Below are positions 50,774-63,731 of a DNA stretch of 64,000 nucleotides, in pieces. A program made the translations under genes and the position numbers. Origin of the DNA: Theocolax elegans (lineage: Eukaryota; Arthropoda; Insecta; Hymenoptera; Cerocephalidae). The stretch spans positions 18,380,759-18,444,758 of the forward strand of contig CM047428.1 in the NCBI GenBank assembly GCA_026168455.1, read 5' to 3'. The number at the start of each line of letters is the position of its first letter. Position 1 is the stretch's first letter. The notes beneath the pieces were generated by a model that was not told the DNA's origin, did no database searches, and worked only from the letters and a program-made list of their open reading frames with translations.

Positions 50774-51785
50774 ACAGTAGTGTGAGTTTATAATATGCAC
50801 TCGTGTGGTATTATTTTAATAGTTTTATAGATTAATATAAATCTGTATTTGTAAAATAATAATGTTCCTAGATAAGCGAACTCAATATACTGTCCATCGC
50901 ATTTCTTTTAAATACAAATGTATTTTAGTCTTTATGTTAATTAATTATGATATCTTTAAATACAGTTGTGATACATTTTTTTCCCAATTTTAGCAAAAAT
51001 TCATGAAAGTTGATCAGTTTATTTATCAGAATTGATTTTAATGTTGTTTCAATAGTTATAAATAATACCTATATATAGATACTAGTAAGGGGTTATAATA
51101 TGCAATTGAGTGGTATTATTTTATTTTTTTTATATCTGGATTACTCATAAAATAATATAATTTATTTTTGTAACATGAAAATGTTCCTAACTGAGTAAAC
51201 GCAATATAACTGTATTACGTATTTTCCTTAAAAAAAGGTTTTCTATTTCATGATCAATTAATTATGACTTTATTACATCGTTGTTGTACATATTTTGTAC
51301 AATTTTTTCAATGGGTTGATGTTTCACGGTAATGAGGGTAAAGGAGGTGAAGAAAGATAGTAAAGATAATGTTTTAAAATTTCTTATGCATATATTTTAT
51401 TTTAAAATGAGAAAATTTTTAATTAGTTTTTAATTTTAATGTTGATAATAAGTTGTTGATGACGATGGCTAGAAACGCAAATGAGAGAGAGTAAAATTGT
51501 TGAATTGTTTATTTATAGTGTTATTCAATTGAAATAAAAATTTATTTTAATCAAGTAATTTTCTTCTATTTTCTTACTTCTTTTACAGGCTTATGACTGT
51601 CATATTTTGAATGAATTGTTAATATATTAATAATAATATTAAAATATTTAGTATCTGTCTTTTTTTAAAATAGAAATATGAATGCAGTTTAAGATATCCT
51701 AAGTTAGTTGAAAACTAATTGAAGAGAGAGATTTGGCAGCACCTCGATAGCGTATGATACATTTGGAGTTGGACTGGCTCGTGTC
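50774..51785. other. non-coding, faint repeats
   Basis: AT-rich. 50790-50960 and 51090-51260 look like diverged direct copies (shared TTATAATATGCA...T(C/G)GTGTGG/AGTGG-TATTATTTTA and AATGTTCCTA). No coding sequence. Confidence 0.45.
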
Positions 51786-52415
51786 TCATTGTTTACTTTT
51801 AAGCTTGTTTGGGAATTTAATGTAGTGAATTCTGAGCAAATCTGGATGTTTACAAAATTTAGCCATGTGTCCTTCTTCTTTGCACGAAAAACAAACGACT
51901 TTTTCTGCCGATAAATAGATATGATATTCTGATTCATTGTGTTGTATTATGAGAAAAAGAGGCATTTTTTGTACATCTTCCGGCTCCAGGTACAACTGTC
52001 GGCGAAAGCTGAGTACGTGGGTCAAGCTGGTGTTCGGGTTTCCAGCCTTAATGTAAGAAATTTGTGAAATTGGCTTGATACACAGTTTATTAAGTTCGTC
52101 TTGAATAAACTCATTAGGAATAAACGACCAAACATTGGATATAATTATACGTTGAGCTCTGGAAGCAAGGGGGCGAATGACAAGTTCATAATTGTTTATA
52201 TTTATTGTCTTATGAATATCAATAAGTTTATCCGCATTTTCTTTGTTATTCAAAAAGATACATACACGATTGTTAGAGACTCGAGAAACAAATCTAATGT
52301 TGGCTGGATCGGTTTTTCTAGCTATTGCATTAGTGTATTCATTTACAGGGATACCATCGATAGCGTCAATAATTACAGCAAAATCCTTGGACGGTACTTG
52401 AACTTGTTGCGCCAT
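51786..52415 (-). pseudogene. non-LTR retrotransposon ORF1 (Gag-like), C-terminus broken
   Basis: 209-residue minus-strand frame starting MAQQVQVPSKDFAVIIDAID. It is an ORF1 protein of the I/Jockey-like type: an RRM-like middle part (KTDPANIRFVSRVSNNRVCI, RIIISNVWSFIPNEFI), then a segment around LYLEPEDVQKMPLFLIIQ, and a CCHC knuckle CFSCKEEGHMAKFC near residues 171-184. Such proteins coat the element RNA. The frame stops about 20 residues after the knuckle. Continuation-like sequence appears in another frame down to 51704, and no reverse transcriptase follows, so this is a truncated copy. The exact clade is uncertain. Confidence 0.7.
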
Positions 52416-52771
52416 TTGAGTATAGGAAGTTTTAACTTTATTTAAAGAGACGTTGTGATGTCATTTTCACTGCGTGATTGCAGGTACCCCTACAGATAGA
52501 GACACAGCTATTACTTGCTTGCACTTTTTACTTGAGGTAATTACGCACTGAGCCGGAAATTCCAACGAAAACTAAACAGAGAATTATAACTCTCGAGTGC
52601 TCGTTGTCTGTCGATAATGTAGGAATGTATCCTAAAAACCTTGGTATTACCGGTTTAGAAGGATAGTCTGTAGTTTGTAGTTTTTTCTTGATTTTAAATT
52701 TGAGATACTCACATTTTTCAATATCGCTAGCAAAATGATGCCTCTTTCTTTATATTAAATTTGTTATTGCT

Positions 52772-53780
52772 TTAACAACAATTTACACATTTTATAGATG
52801 TGCTTTTGCACTGTTTTGTCGAATGATTTCCAACGCATTTTAAACATATTTGTTCATTTCTACATTTAGTTGCACTATGCCCGACACGACCGCATTTCAT
52901 GTAAGGTGTAATATTAATGTCATCGTACGTTTTACAACACTGATGGCCAACGTATATTTTATAATTATTATCTTTAGTAAACTTATATGTATCAGAAGGC
53001 ACTTCAATAATGACATTTATGGTATTTTTTATTTTATTACTATACATATGTAAAGCCATGCAAAGGTAATCACTATCACTAAAATTTCGGTGGTTAATGT
53101 CACTTTCAATTTCTTCTAAAGTCATGTTTGTTTTGACCTCAATTATTTTTAATCTCGGATGTTCAAATTCCTCCTAGCTTATAATATAATCTTGACCTAT
53201 TATATTTACAAGTTCTTGCTACATTTTTCCATATCTCTTGTATTCACGTATCTTATTGACATGCTACCATTTTTGCTTTCCTGGATTTTTTTGATTGGCA
53301 AAATAATCTCATTTTGTAATTTATTTGTAACTACTTGTGTTATTTTGCTCTTACCAATGTAGTTTTTAGCCGTAATGATAAGGCTGGGTACATGACTATT
53401 AAGTAATTTATCTAATTTAACTGTATCAGCATATGATTTAAATTTACTTATGTCAGTATTTTTTCTTTTAATTCCTGTGTAGTTTTTTCTAATAACTCTT
53501 TAAGCAGTAAGTTATTTTCCTGTAGTTCTACGTTTAATTGTCTAAGTAAATAAATTTCATCTCTAAAAATTTCAATGTCATCTTCTTCGTGGCCAACTAT
53601 CGTGCAGTTATTTCTATCATATTTTTTCAGCGACAGCACAATTAATTGTTTGCAGTATTCTTCTTGATCTTTTGACTTTTCATATAACTTAACTTGAGCA
53701 ATAATTCTGCGCGCATTTATATTTAACGTATTTTCATCGACTTTGAAGTTAGGTCTAAGTCCATATGTTCAGGGCAAATT
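52772..53780 (-). pseudogene. second non-LTR ORF1 remnant with zinc knuckles
   Basis: Reading leftwards: a coiled-coil part (53448-53639, LLRQLNVELQENNLLLKELL), then out-of-frame sequence with VKLDKLLNSHVPSLIITAKN and the SIRCVNTRDME segment. The frame 52772-53125 follows (MTLEEIESDINHRNFSDSDY...), ending in Cys knuckles (CGRVGHSATKCRN, CLKCVGNHSTKQCK, CVNC). The order of coiled coil, RRM-like domain and three knuckles is that of I-like non-LTR ORF1. Several frameshifts break it. Its 5' part is repeated at 54501-55260 by the tandem duplication. Confidence 0.65.
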
Positions 53781-54500
53781 ACTAGAACGTTGCTAATTCT
53801 TTTAGTATTTTTAATCTTTTATAATGAGATTCATGATATATGTTTTCGCAGAATACGCACTCACACATAGACACTTTAATTTTAAGGTGACATTTAAAAA
53901 CTCATTCGTCACTATCTGACGGAGTCTTTGAAGGCTCCGCCAACTTTTATATGATTGATTAAATTCAAAAATTTTATCGTCGCCAAAGTAGTTTATAGGT
54001 ATAAAATATAAAAATCATAAATTTTGTAGAAAATGTCGATTAAATACCTATGTATTGGTTAAAAATAATTAACTATATTAAATAGCCAAAAATAGACACA
54101 AATATGCTATTAATTTAGCACTAGTTTTTATATCTATAAAAAAAGCTATAAAAATATTTGTAAAATAACCTAAAATTTAATTTTAAAGTTAAAAAATTAA
54201 AATATGTATTGTCAATATACATTTAATGTATTATTTACTTAAATAAATTGTTAAAATTTTTTTATATATACAAACTATTTTTAATAGGTAGAAACTAGGT
54301 ATAAATAATAGCTTAAAAATAGACTATTAAATACCTAGAAATTTTCTATATTATTTTTAAATAATAGTTTGAATTTAAAACTCAGTATTATTTATTATAT
54401 TTGTAATAAATTTATATTAAAGAATGCCCTTTTACATATATAGCAAAATAATATATTATGTTTTAGTAAGATTATAAAAGTATTCATATGCTTTTAAGAA
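53031..54500. repeat. tandem duplication block 1, copy 1
   Basis: Repeats at 54501 with a period of 1470 bp. It starts ATTTTATTACTATACATATG and ends CATATGCTTTTAAGAA. Copy 1 alone has a roughly 30-bp piece near 53955-53985 (TTCAAAAATTTTATCGTCGCC). Confidence 0.9.
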
Positions 54501-55970
54501 ATTTTATTACTATACATATGTAAAGCCGTGCAAAAGTAATCACTATCACTAAAATTTCGGTGGTTAATGTAACTTTCAATTTCTTCTAAAGTCATGTTTG
54601 TTTTGACCCCAATTATTTTTAATCTCGGATGTTCAAATTCCTCCTAGCTTATAATATAATCTTGACCTATTTTATTTACAAGTTCTTGCTCCATTTTTTC
54701 CATATCTCTTGTATTCACGCATCTTATTGACATGCTACCATTTTTGCTTTCCTGGATTTTTTTGATTGGCAAAATAATCTCATTTTGTAATTTATTTGTA
54801 ACTACTTGTGTTATTTTGCTCTTACCAATGTAGTTTTTAGCCGTAATGATTAGGCTGGGTACATGACTATTAAGTAATTTATCTAATTTAACTGTATCAG
54901 CATATGATTTAAATTTACGTATGTCAGTATTTTTTTCTTTTAATTCCTGTGTAGTTTTTTCTAATAACTCTTTAAGCAGTAAGTTACTTTCCTGTAGTTC
55001 TACGTTTAATTGCCTAAGTAAATAAATTTCATCTCTAAAAATTTCAATGTCATCTTCTTCGTGGCCAACTATCGTGCAGTTATTTCTATCAATATTTTTT
55101 CAGCGACAGCACAATTAATTGTTTGCAGTATTTCTTCTTGATCTTTTGACTTTTCATATAAACTTAACTTGAGCAATAATTCTGCGCGCATTTATATTTA
55201 ATGTATTTTCATCGACTTTTGAAGTTAGGTCTAAGTCCATATGTTCAGGGAAAATTACTAGAACGTTGCTAATTCTTTTAGTATTTTTAATCTTTTATAA
55301 TGAGATTCATGATATATGTTTTCGCAGAATACGCACACACATAGACACTTTAATTTTAAGGTGACATTTAAAAACTCATTCGTCACTATCTGACGGAGTC
55401 TTTGAAGGCTCCGCCAACTTTTTATAAGTAGTTTATAGGTATAAAATATAAAAATCATAATATTTTGTAGAAAATGTCGATTAAATACCTATGTATTGGT
55501 ATAAAATAATTATACTATATTAAATAGCCAAAAAATAGACACAAAATATGCTATTAAATTTAGCACTAGTTTTTATATCTATAAAAAAAAGCTATAAAAA
55601 ATATTTGTAAAAATAACCTAAAATTTAATTTTTAAAGTTCAAAAAATTAAAAATATGTATTGTCAATATACATTTAATGTATAATTATTTACTTAAATAA
55701 ATTGTTAAAATTTTTTCTTATATATACAAACACTATTTTTAATAGGTAGAAACTAGGTATAAATAATAGCTTAAAAATAGAACTATTAAATACCTAGAAA
55801 TTTTCTATATTATTTTTAAATAAATAGTTTGAATTTAAAACTCAGTATTATTTATTTATTTATTTGTAAATAAATTTATATTAGAAGAATGCCCTTTTAC
55901 ATATAATAGCAAAATAATATATTATGTTTTAGTAAGTATTATAAAAGTATTCATATGCTTTTAAGAAATT
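54501..55970. repeat. tandem duplication block 1, copy 2
   Basis: Same sequence as copy 1 with many single-base insertions in A/T runs and few substitutions. It contains a second, shorter copy of the ORF1 5' region on the minus strand. Confidence 0.9.
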
Positions 55971-56156
55971 CTAATAATATAGCAAAAATGCAGAAGATAT
56001 CTCTTTGGTAGACATCGTTAAGATCATCACTATTTAAATTAGTTAATTACTACCTAACATCTTATGTATATAGATCAAAGAATAAATAACAATTATTAAG
56101 ATATTAATACATGGATGATTTGTATATACAAGTTCCAAACATTTGCGTATGTAAGC

Positions 56157-56230
56157 GTTGCGTTAGCTTAGTGGATAGAGCGTTTGCGTTTGGTGAGTGC
56201 GTTGCGGAGTTCGATTCCCGGTTAGGGCAA
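56157..56230 (+). pseudogene. degenerate tRNA-like sequence
   Basis: TAGCTTAGTGGATAGAGC is a good D-arm/box A and GAGTTCGATTCCC a good T-loop/box B. A T-run follows at 56234. The anticodon stem and acceptor stem pair poorly, so this is a decayed tRNA or the head of a tRNA-derived SINE. It lies between duplication blocks 1 and 2. Confidence 0.5.
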
Positions 56231-56310
56231 AAATTTTTTCAGCGTTTTTCCGCGTCAAATATGTGTAATTAATGTATAAATATATAAACTAAAACAATAT
56301 AAAAATAAAT

Positions 56311-57725
56311 ATAAGTTAATTAAAAATAATAATAAGGTTTCGAAAAAGAAATTCTTTTCAAATTTTTTTTGAGTTATGATATGGGGTATTCCACGTGAAG
56401 TGGTCCGATCAAAATTTTAAAATGCACCAAATTTTGGGTACACATTGCAAATGTTTTCAGAATACAGAAAAAATTTGTAGGTACTGGAATTTATTAGCTC
56501 AAAAGTTATTCTAACCTCAAAAAGTGTACTTTTTCCAGTTTTTTCAACACCAGCTGAATTTAGAATTCTAGAATTTATCCTTCTGGGTTAGAATTTCTAA
56601 TCTCAAGGTTAATGTTACATAACTACATGTCAATATTCAACTTAAAATAGTGTAAGTGCGCCACAATTGATTTTCTTATCCAAAAGTCTAAAAAAAGCTT
56701 GAAGCAATACCTTTCAAATGGTCTGTAGCATTTTTGGGGCCTTCAATTCTGTAAAAAGTTATAATAATTTAAAGACACTCGAAATTTTTTTAAAAATTTA
56801 AATGGGAATTACCATGTTAATTTTTGTGAATTTTATGTCTTTCTTTAAATTATCATAACTTTTTACAGAATTGAAGGCCCCAAAAATGCTACAGACCATT
56901 TGAAAGGTATTGCTTCAAGCTTTTTTTTAAGACTTTGGATAAAAAAATCAATTGTGGCGCACTTACACTTTTTTTAAGTTGAATATTGACATGTAGTTTA
57001 AGTAACATTGACCTTGAGATTAGAAATTCTAACCAGAAGAATAAATTCTAGATATAATTAGCAACGAATGTTACATATAATGTTGTATAGTAAAAGTTGA
57101 TAGATTTGAGTTAAATAGCGATGAACCCAGCTGGTGTTGAAAAAACTAGAAAAAGTACACTTTTTGAGGTTAGAATAACTTTTGAGCTAATAAATTCCAG
57201 TATCTAAAAATTTTTTCTGTATTCTGAAAAACATTTGCAATGTGTACCCAAAATTTGGTGCATTTTCAAATTTTGATCGGACCACTTCACGTGGAATACC
57301 CCATATATAAATACTTTTTAATTTCTGCATTATTTTTGTATTCTTTAAAAATGCTTTAAAAATCCTGATTGCTCAATTTATGAGATAGGTAAATTATTTT
57401 ATATTAATAAAATAGTATTTCTAACTATAACGTAATAACGTTTAAGTAATTATAAGCCTGAAAAATATAAGAACAAACTTATAACTACTTTATAGATAGA
57501 AAATGCCGAATCCCAATAGATCATATTTAATGTTATATTTAGGGACCAAAAAACGTTACACATATAGGAATAAAATAGGTATTTTTTATACCTAGAATAT
57601 TGGTAGTACAGTATAAAAAATTCCTATTTTATCGGTAAAAAATTGTTCGTATTTCCACCAGGGGTAACATTAATAAAAACACGATTTTTCTTATCCAAAC
57701 AACAATTTATCAATAAAACGAATAG
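56311..57725. repeat. tandem duplication block 2, copy 1
   Basis: 1415-bp unit starting ATAAGTTAATTAAAAATAAT and repeated at 57726. It contains one fold-back element plus about 420 bp of flank. Confidence 0.92.
56379..57306. mobile_element. long inverted-repeat (fold-back) element, copy 1
   Basis: 928 bp. It begins ATATGGGGTATTCCACGTG and ends with its reverse complement. Matching arms run inward to a loop near 56800-56840 (AACTTTTTACAGAATTGAAG against CTTCAATTCTGTAAAAAGTT). The right arm has an extra stretch of about 75 bp (57050-57125) missing from the left. No coding potential. Transcribed, it would make a very long hairpin RNA. Confidence 0.9.
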
Positions 57726-59144
57726 ATAAGTTAATTAAAAATAATAATAAGGTTTCGAAAAAGAAATTCTTTTCAAATTTTTTTTGAGTTATGATATGGG
57801 GTATTCCACGTGAAGTGGTCCGATCAAAATTTTAAAATGCACCAAATTTTGGGTACACATTGCAAATGTTTTCAGAATACAGAAAAAATTTGTAGGTACT
57901 GGAATTTATTAGCTCAAAAGTTATTCTAACCTCAAAAAGTGTACTTTTTCCAGTTTTTTCAACACCAGCTGAATTTAGAATTCTAGAATTTATCCTTCTG
58001 GGTTAGAATTTCTAATCTCAAGGTTAATGTTACATAAACTACATGTCAATATTCAACTTAAAATAGTGTAAGTGCGCCACAATTGATTTCTTATCCAAAA
58101 GTCTAAAAAAAGCTTGAAGCAATACCTTTCAAATGGTCTGTAGCATTTTTGGGGCCTTCAATTCTGTAAAAAGTTATAATAATTTAAAGACACTCGAAAT
58201 TTTTTTAAAAATTTAAATGGGAATTACCATGTTAATTTTTGTGAATTTTATGTCTTTCTTTAAATTATCATAACTTTTTACAGAATTGAAGGCCCCAAAA
58301 ATGCTACAGACCATTTGAAAGGTATTGCTTCAAGCTTTTTTTAAGACTTTTGGATAAAAAAATCAATTGTGGCGCACTTACACTTTTTTTAAGTTGAATA
58401 TTGACATGTAGTTTAAGTAACATTGACCTTGAGATTAGAAATTCTAACCAGAAGAATAAATTCTAGATATAATTAGCAACGAATGTTACATATAATGTTG
58501 TATAGTAAAAGTTGATAGATTTGAGTTAAATAGCGATGAACCCAGCTGGTGTTGAAAAAACTAGAAAAAGTACACTTTTTGAGGTTAGAATAACTTTTGA
58601 GCTAATAAATTCCAGTATCTAAAAATTTTTTCTGTATTCTGAAAAACATTTGCAATGTGTACCCAAAATTTGGTGCATTTTCAAATTTTGATCGGACCAC
58701 TTCACGTGGAATACCCCATATATAAATACTTTTTAATTTCTGCATTATTTTTGTATTCTTTAAAAATGCTTTAAAAATCCTGATTGCTCAATTTATGAGA
58801 TAGGTAAATTATTTTATATTAATAAAATAGTGTTTCTAACTATAACGTAATAACGTTTAAGTAATTTATGAGCCTGAAAAATATAAGAACAAACTTATAA
58901 CTACTTTATAGATAGAAAATGCCGAATCCCAATAGATCATATTTAATGTTATATTTAGGGACCAAAAAACGTTACACATATAGGAATAAAATAGGTATTT
59001 TTTATACCTAGAATATTGGTAGTACAGTATAAAAAATTCCTATTTTATCGGTAAAAAATTGTTCGTATTTCCACCAGGGGTAACATTAATAAAAACACGA
59101 TTTTTCTTATCCAAACAACAATTTATCAATAAAACGAATAGATA
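57726..59144. repeat. tandem duplication block 2, copy 2
   Basis: Near-identical second unit with only a handful of small differences (mostly one-base indels and an A/G near 57409/58832). Confidence 0.92.
57794..58721. mobile_element. long inverted-repeat (fold-back) element, copy 2
   Basis: Second copy inside the block 2 duplication, same ends and same asymmetric right arm, so it arose with the duplication rather than by a separate insertion. Confidence 0.9.
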
Positions 59145-59247
59145 GGTTCATTACAACTGTTGTTTTGATAAGAAAAGTCGAATAGCTAGGAACTCGAGTA
59201 GAATGCATAGAAATTAATGTTATATTCTAATTGACAAATCCACTGAG

Positions 59248-60553
59248 GTATAATATATGACATAATACAATAGAACAGGACTATACTTATAAAGAAACAA
59301 AAATTTTTCCGAAACATTGTGCAAAATAATCACAATTGACATCGTTAATATATCGCAAGAGAATTCCTATCGTGGTTATTTCGCGCAGATTTTTGAAAAA
59401 TTATTTTTTATTATTTTTAATTTGTATACAGTTGCAATGACAATTTTAATCGGTTATTCATATTTCATCAAATTAAGAATTTTATTTAGGTCTTCTTATG
59501 GTAAACCTGTTAAAAGTATGCAGTAACTTCGTGACGTCACAGGCGTGAGTATTGATACTTGTTCTGTGTGTAAATTGCGCCATTGGTAATTTGAATGGCG
59601 AATTAAAATTCAAACTGATTTTAATGCACAAAATATAGTTGTTTATCATGAAATTAATATAAAAAGTTTATTAATTGTTAATTTTAATCATTTATGAAAT
59701 TCAATTATGAAATACATTTTCGTGGGGTAAAAATGTTCAAAAAATTTTTTTACATATCTTTTATATATATATATTAAGAATTTCACTAATTTCATATTTT
59801 AATGGAATAAATATGCCGGTAATGGAAATATTTTTATACTGTATTTCACAATTTTTTTATTGTAGAATTTTTGTTAATAAATTTCACGTGAGATACGATC
59901 ATATATTGTAAAAGGTATGAGATACTTACTTAATAATTTGTAAAACTTTGTCTTTGCGACTACTTGTAGGTAAACGATTCTAACTGATTCTAAGTACGTT
60001 TTTACTGTTGCTTTGAGATGCTTTCAAATTGTTTATCGTATCTTAAATAGCTTTGATACCCTCTGTGGTTGAAAACGTGAACTCGATGCTCGATAAACCA
60101 AGTCGATAATTAGAGTAGCTTGTTAGCCGTCTCCGTTTTACGAATTGTTGTAATTATTAGCGACAACTTTTTGTTATTTATAACTAAAAATAATATATGA
60201 TAATATAATTTTTTGTATAACGTAATTTAGTAGTTTTATTGCATAATGTTTGTTACATTTCTATTTAAATTATTAAAGTATATAAAAATTCTACATATCT
60301 CCTTATTGAATTTCATTTTGATAAATCTGTCTATGGTAAAGTAAAATTAAAGATATACATAAATAAATTAGTTTTGTATATTACCGTTCAAAAGTACCTT
60401 TCAATATTTTAGTTATAATTCCAATGTGTTGAATTCTTAGGTGCAAAAACTATGTTTGCCATGTATTTGAAAATTTAGTAATTTAAGGGGATGGCTTGAT
60501 AATCGTATCAGCCGAGCAAAGTAAATAATTATATATAACTATTAATAACAAAT
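59248..60553. repeat. tandem duplication block 3, copy 1
   Basis: 1306-bp period, starting GTATAATATATGACATAATAC. Non-coding; the 69-codon frame at 59317 is broken by indels in copy 2. Confidence 0.9.
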
Positions 60554-61880
60554 GTATAATATATGACATAATACAATAGAACAGGACTATACTTATAAAG
60601 AAACAAAAATTTTTCCGAAACATTGTGCAAAATAATCACAAATTGACTCGTTAAATATATCGCAAGAGAATTCTATCGTGGTTATTTCGCGCAGATTTTT
60701 TGAAAAATTATTTTTTATTATTTTTAATTTGTATACAGTTGCAATGACAATTTTAATCGGTTATTCATATTTCATCAAATTAAGAATTTTTATTTAGGTC
60801 TTCTTATGGTAAACCTGTTTAAAAGTATGCAGTAACTTCGTGACGTCACAGGCGTGAAGTATTGATACTTGTTCTGTGTGTAAATTGCGCCATTGGTATT
60901 TGAATGGCGAATTAAAAATTCAAACTGATTTTAATGCACAAAATATAGTTTGTTTATCATGAAATTAATATAAAAGTTTATTAATTGTTAATTTTAATCA
61001 TTTATGAAATTAAATTATGAAATACATTTTTCGTGGGGTAAAAATTTTCAAAAAATTTTTTTACATATCTTTTATATATATATATATTAAGAATTTCACT
61101 AATTTCATATTTTAATGGAATAAATATGCCGGTAATGGAAATATTTTTTATACTGTATTTCACAATTTTTTATTGTAGAATTTTTGTTTAATAAAAATTT
61201 CACGTGAGATACGATCATATATTGTAAAAGGTATGAGATACTTACTTAATAATTTGTAAAACTTTGTCTTTGCGACTACTTTGTAGTAAACGATTCTAAC
61301 TGATTCATAAGTACGTTTTTACTGTTGCTTTGAGAATGCTTTCAAATTGTTTAATCGTATCTTAAATAGCTTTGATACCCTCTGTGGTTGAAACGTGAAC
61401 TCGATGCTCGATAAACCAAGTCGATAAATTAGAGTATCTTGTTAGCCTTCTCCGTTTGTACGGAATTGTTGTAATTATTAGCGACAACTTTTTGTTATTT
61501 ATAACTAAAAATAATATATGATAATATAATTTTTTGTATAACGTAATTTAGTAGTTTTATTGCATAATGTTTGTTACATTTCTATTTAAATTATTAAAGT
61601 ATATAAAAATTCTACATATCTCTTTATTGAAATTATTCATTTTGATAAATCTGTCTATGGTAAAATAAATTAAAGATATATACAAATAAACTAGTTTTGT
61701 ATATATACCGTTCAAAAGTAACTTTCAATTATTTTAGTTTATAATTCCAATGTGTTGAATTCTTAGGTGCAAAAACTATGTTATGCCCATGTATTTGAAA
61801 TATTTAGTAATTTAAGGGGATGGCTTGCCTAATCGTTACCAGCCGAGCAAAGTAAATTAATTATATATAACTATTTAATA
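60554..61880. repeat. tandem duplication block 3, copy 2
   Basis: Second unit with many one-base indels relative to copy 1, ending near AGCCGAGCAAAGTAAATTAA and the following AT stretch. Confidence 0.9.
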
Positions 61881-63431
61881 AAATGAAATATTTTAGGTAA
61901 AAACGAAAGTATCATATAATGGAATAAATTAGCCTTCTACAAAGTTTCAAACATAAATTCTACTAAACTTTTACAAATGTTTGTACCTAAAATATATATT
62001 TTTGTGTAAACATTTGTGAAGGTGTTTTTATTTATTAACTTGCAAACTTGTATAATGATATATTATTCAATAACCTTGCTAGTGGAAATTAAAGCTTTCG
62101 TGAAACGTTTTTTGGCTAATAACTTCTTAATTTTATTGAAGTCCAAAAACTATTTTCAACTAAACTTAAAATGGTTTTATTTTTACTAAGGTTGGTGTTT
62201 CTATATTTGAATTTTTTATATTATAGTACATTATGTTAAATATAGGTATACAAATATACTGAATGTCCTCGGTCGGTACATATTCAAAATATTAGATCCA
62301 AAATGCAGGGATCTACTCTTTCCATCAAAACAAAATTTGTGTTTAAAATATTGAGCTAAAAATCTGAAAAAAATCATAAGATAAGTTTTAAACTCGTAAG
62401 AGAGTTTGAGGGAGCGACATTTGGAAGAAAAACTTTTTTTGTTATTATAAGCAATTAAGTACTACAGTACGTTTGTCATTTTTGGTTATATAAAGCACAC
62501 ACAAGCAGTTACACAAATATTATAATTAAATTAATTAAATTATAAATCTAAACACTTTAAGTATGAGGCTATAAACAAATATACGAACCTGACAGAAAAT
62601 ATCTATCCAAATAGTAATTTTTTTTTGGAAAAAAATAAAACATAATTTCGAGGTTTGCTATCTTATTAACGATTCGTATTGTTATTTATTTATTTTCTTG
62701 ATATTTAGAAACAATAAGCATTTTATTTAATATTATATATTTTGACATTCACAAATTACATACAATTCATGTTGAATAATCACAATCAAAACAAATATTA
62801 AAATTACTCAATAAACTGTGAAATTAAACTTGTACCAATAAAATGGATATAACTTTTGGGTACACGAAAACAGCAATTAATACACCATACGCAAATTTAT
62901 TAATGACAAATATACAAAATGATTCCGCATTATGTGATGTGACTGTTACATATGCACTTGAAAAAATAAACTACATTTCATGTATCAAGTAATAAAATTA
63001 ATATTATTCATCCATCCATTTATCACTATTTCTCGTAAGGTAATCATAAATTACTATTACTAAAACAGTTGTATTGTTAAATTTTTAATAAACTTTGAAA
63101 GTACAAAAGCTATTATAGATACTGGTAATAAAGAAAGATAATTAACATAATACACAAATTTGATCCTTAATCAAATAAATAAATTTTCCATTTCGCAATA
63201 GAGATTTAACAAATTAAGAAGTTCCTTGATTATATTCATATATCCTAACTATCAAGTAATCACCAAAATTAACAAAAATGTTACATAATGTATATAAAAA
63301 TCGATTATGTATTTCATTAGCGTGACGCGTTATTCGAAAGTAATTACGAAGGAATGACACTAAATTAAATATAATGAGAAAAGTTGATTTTGAACTTGTA
63401 ATTTTTTGAAATTTCCACTTAAATGGCATTC
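61881..63431. other. 3' flank of the dehydrogenase gene, non-coding
   Basis: AT-rich, with an old repeat fragment near 62330-62400. Probably includes the 3' UTR of the minus-strand gene ending at 63432. No other gene recognised. Confidence 0.5.
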
Positions 63432-63638
63432 TTATGTTTTTTTCTGTTTGAAATAATCATCCCGTAGTACTTGATTCATGAACTGGCCTATCTTCATACG
63501 AATCCAAACTGGCGGGATTAACGTGAAGAAATTCTGTATACCATGTGCCCAGTATCCAGTACTGGAGTTCACTTTACCTAATGTTCCTATCGCATTTTTA
63601 GCGTACGTAGTCGCATCCGGTACGAACAAACTTGATAC
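63432..63638 (-). CDS. SDR family HSD17B12/HSDL1-like, last exon
   Basis: Minus-strand terminal exon following a TTTGTAG acceptor (AG at 63639-63640), phase 0. It encodes VSSLFVPDATTYAKNAIGTL and the C-terminal part typical of 17-beta-HSD type 12-like enzymes. The end, KQKKT, fits a KxKxx endoplasmic-reticulum retrieval signal. The protein class works in ER membranes on 3-oxoacyl-CoA or steroid substrates. The stop is at 63432. It joins in frame to the exon at 63732. Confidence 0.85.
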   Translation of the reverse strand, partial: VSSLFVPDATTYAKNAIGTLGKVNSSTGYWAHGIQNFFTLIPPVWIRMKIGQFMNQVLRDDYFKQKKT

Positions 63639-63731
63639 CTACAAAACGCATTGAAATTTAGTTGTATTTAAATATTCTTAAAATAAAAATGAATTAATTA
63701 CGACAAATGTGTGAATCCAAGAAATGTTCAC

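Noticed and set aside
59317..59526. 69-residue frame in block 3
   Set aside because: Frameshifted in the second copy and no recognisable content.
62843..62992. short frame with DSALCDVTV, faintly like the start of a BTB domain
   Set aside because: Only one short match, then a stop; too little to support a gene or pseudogene.
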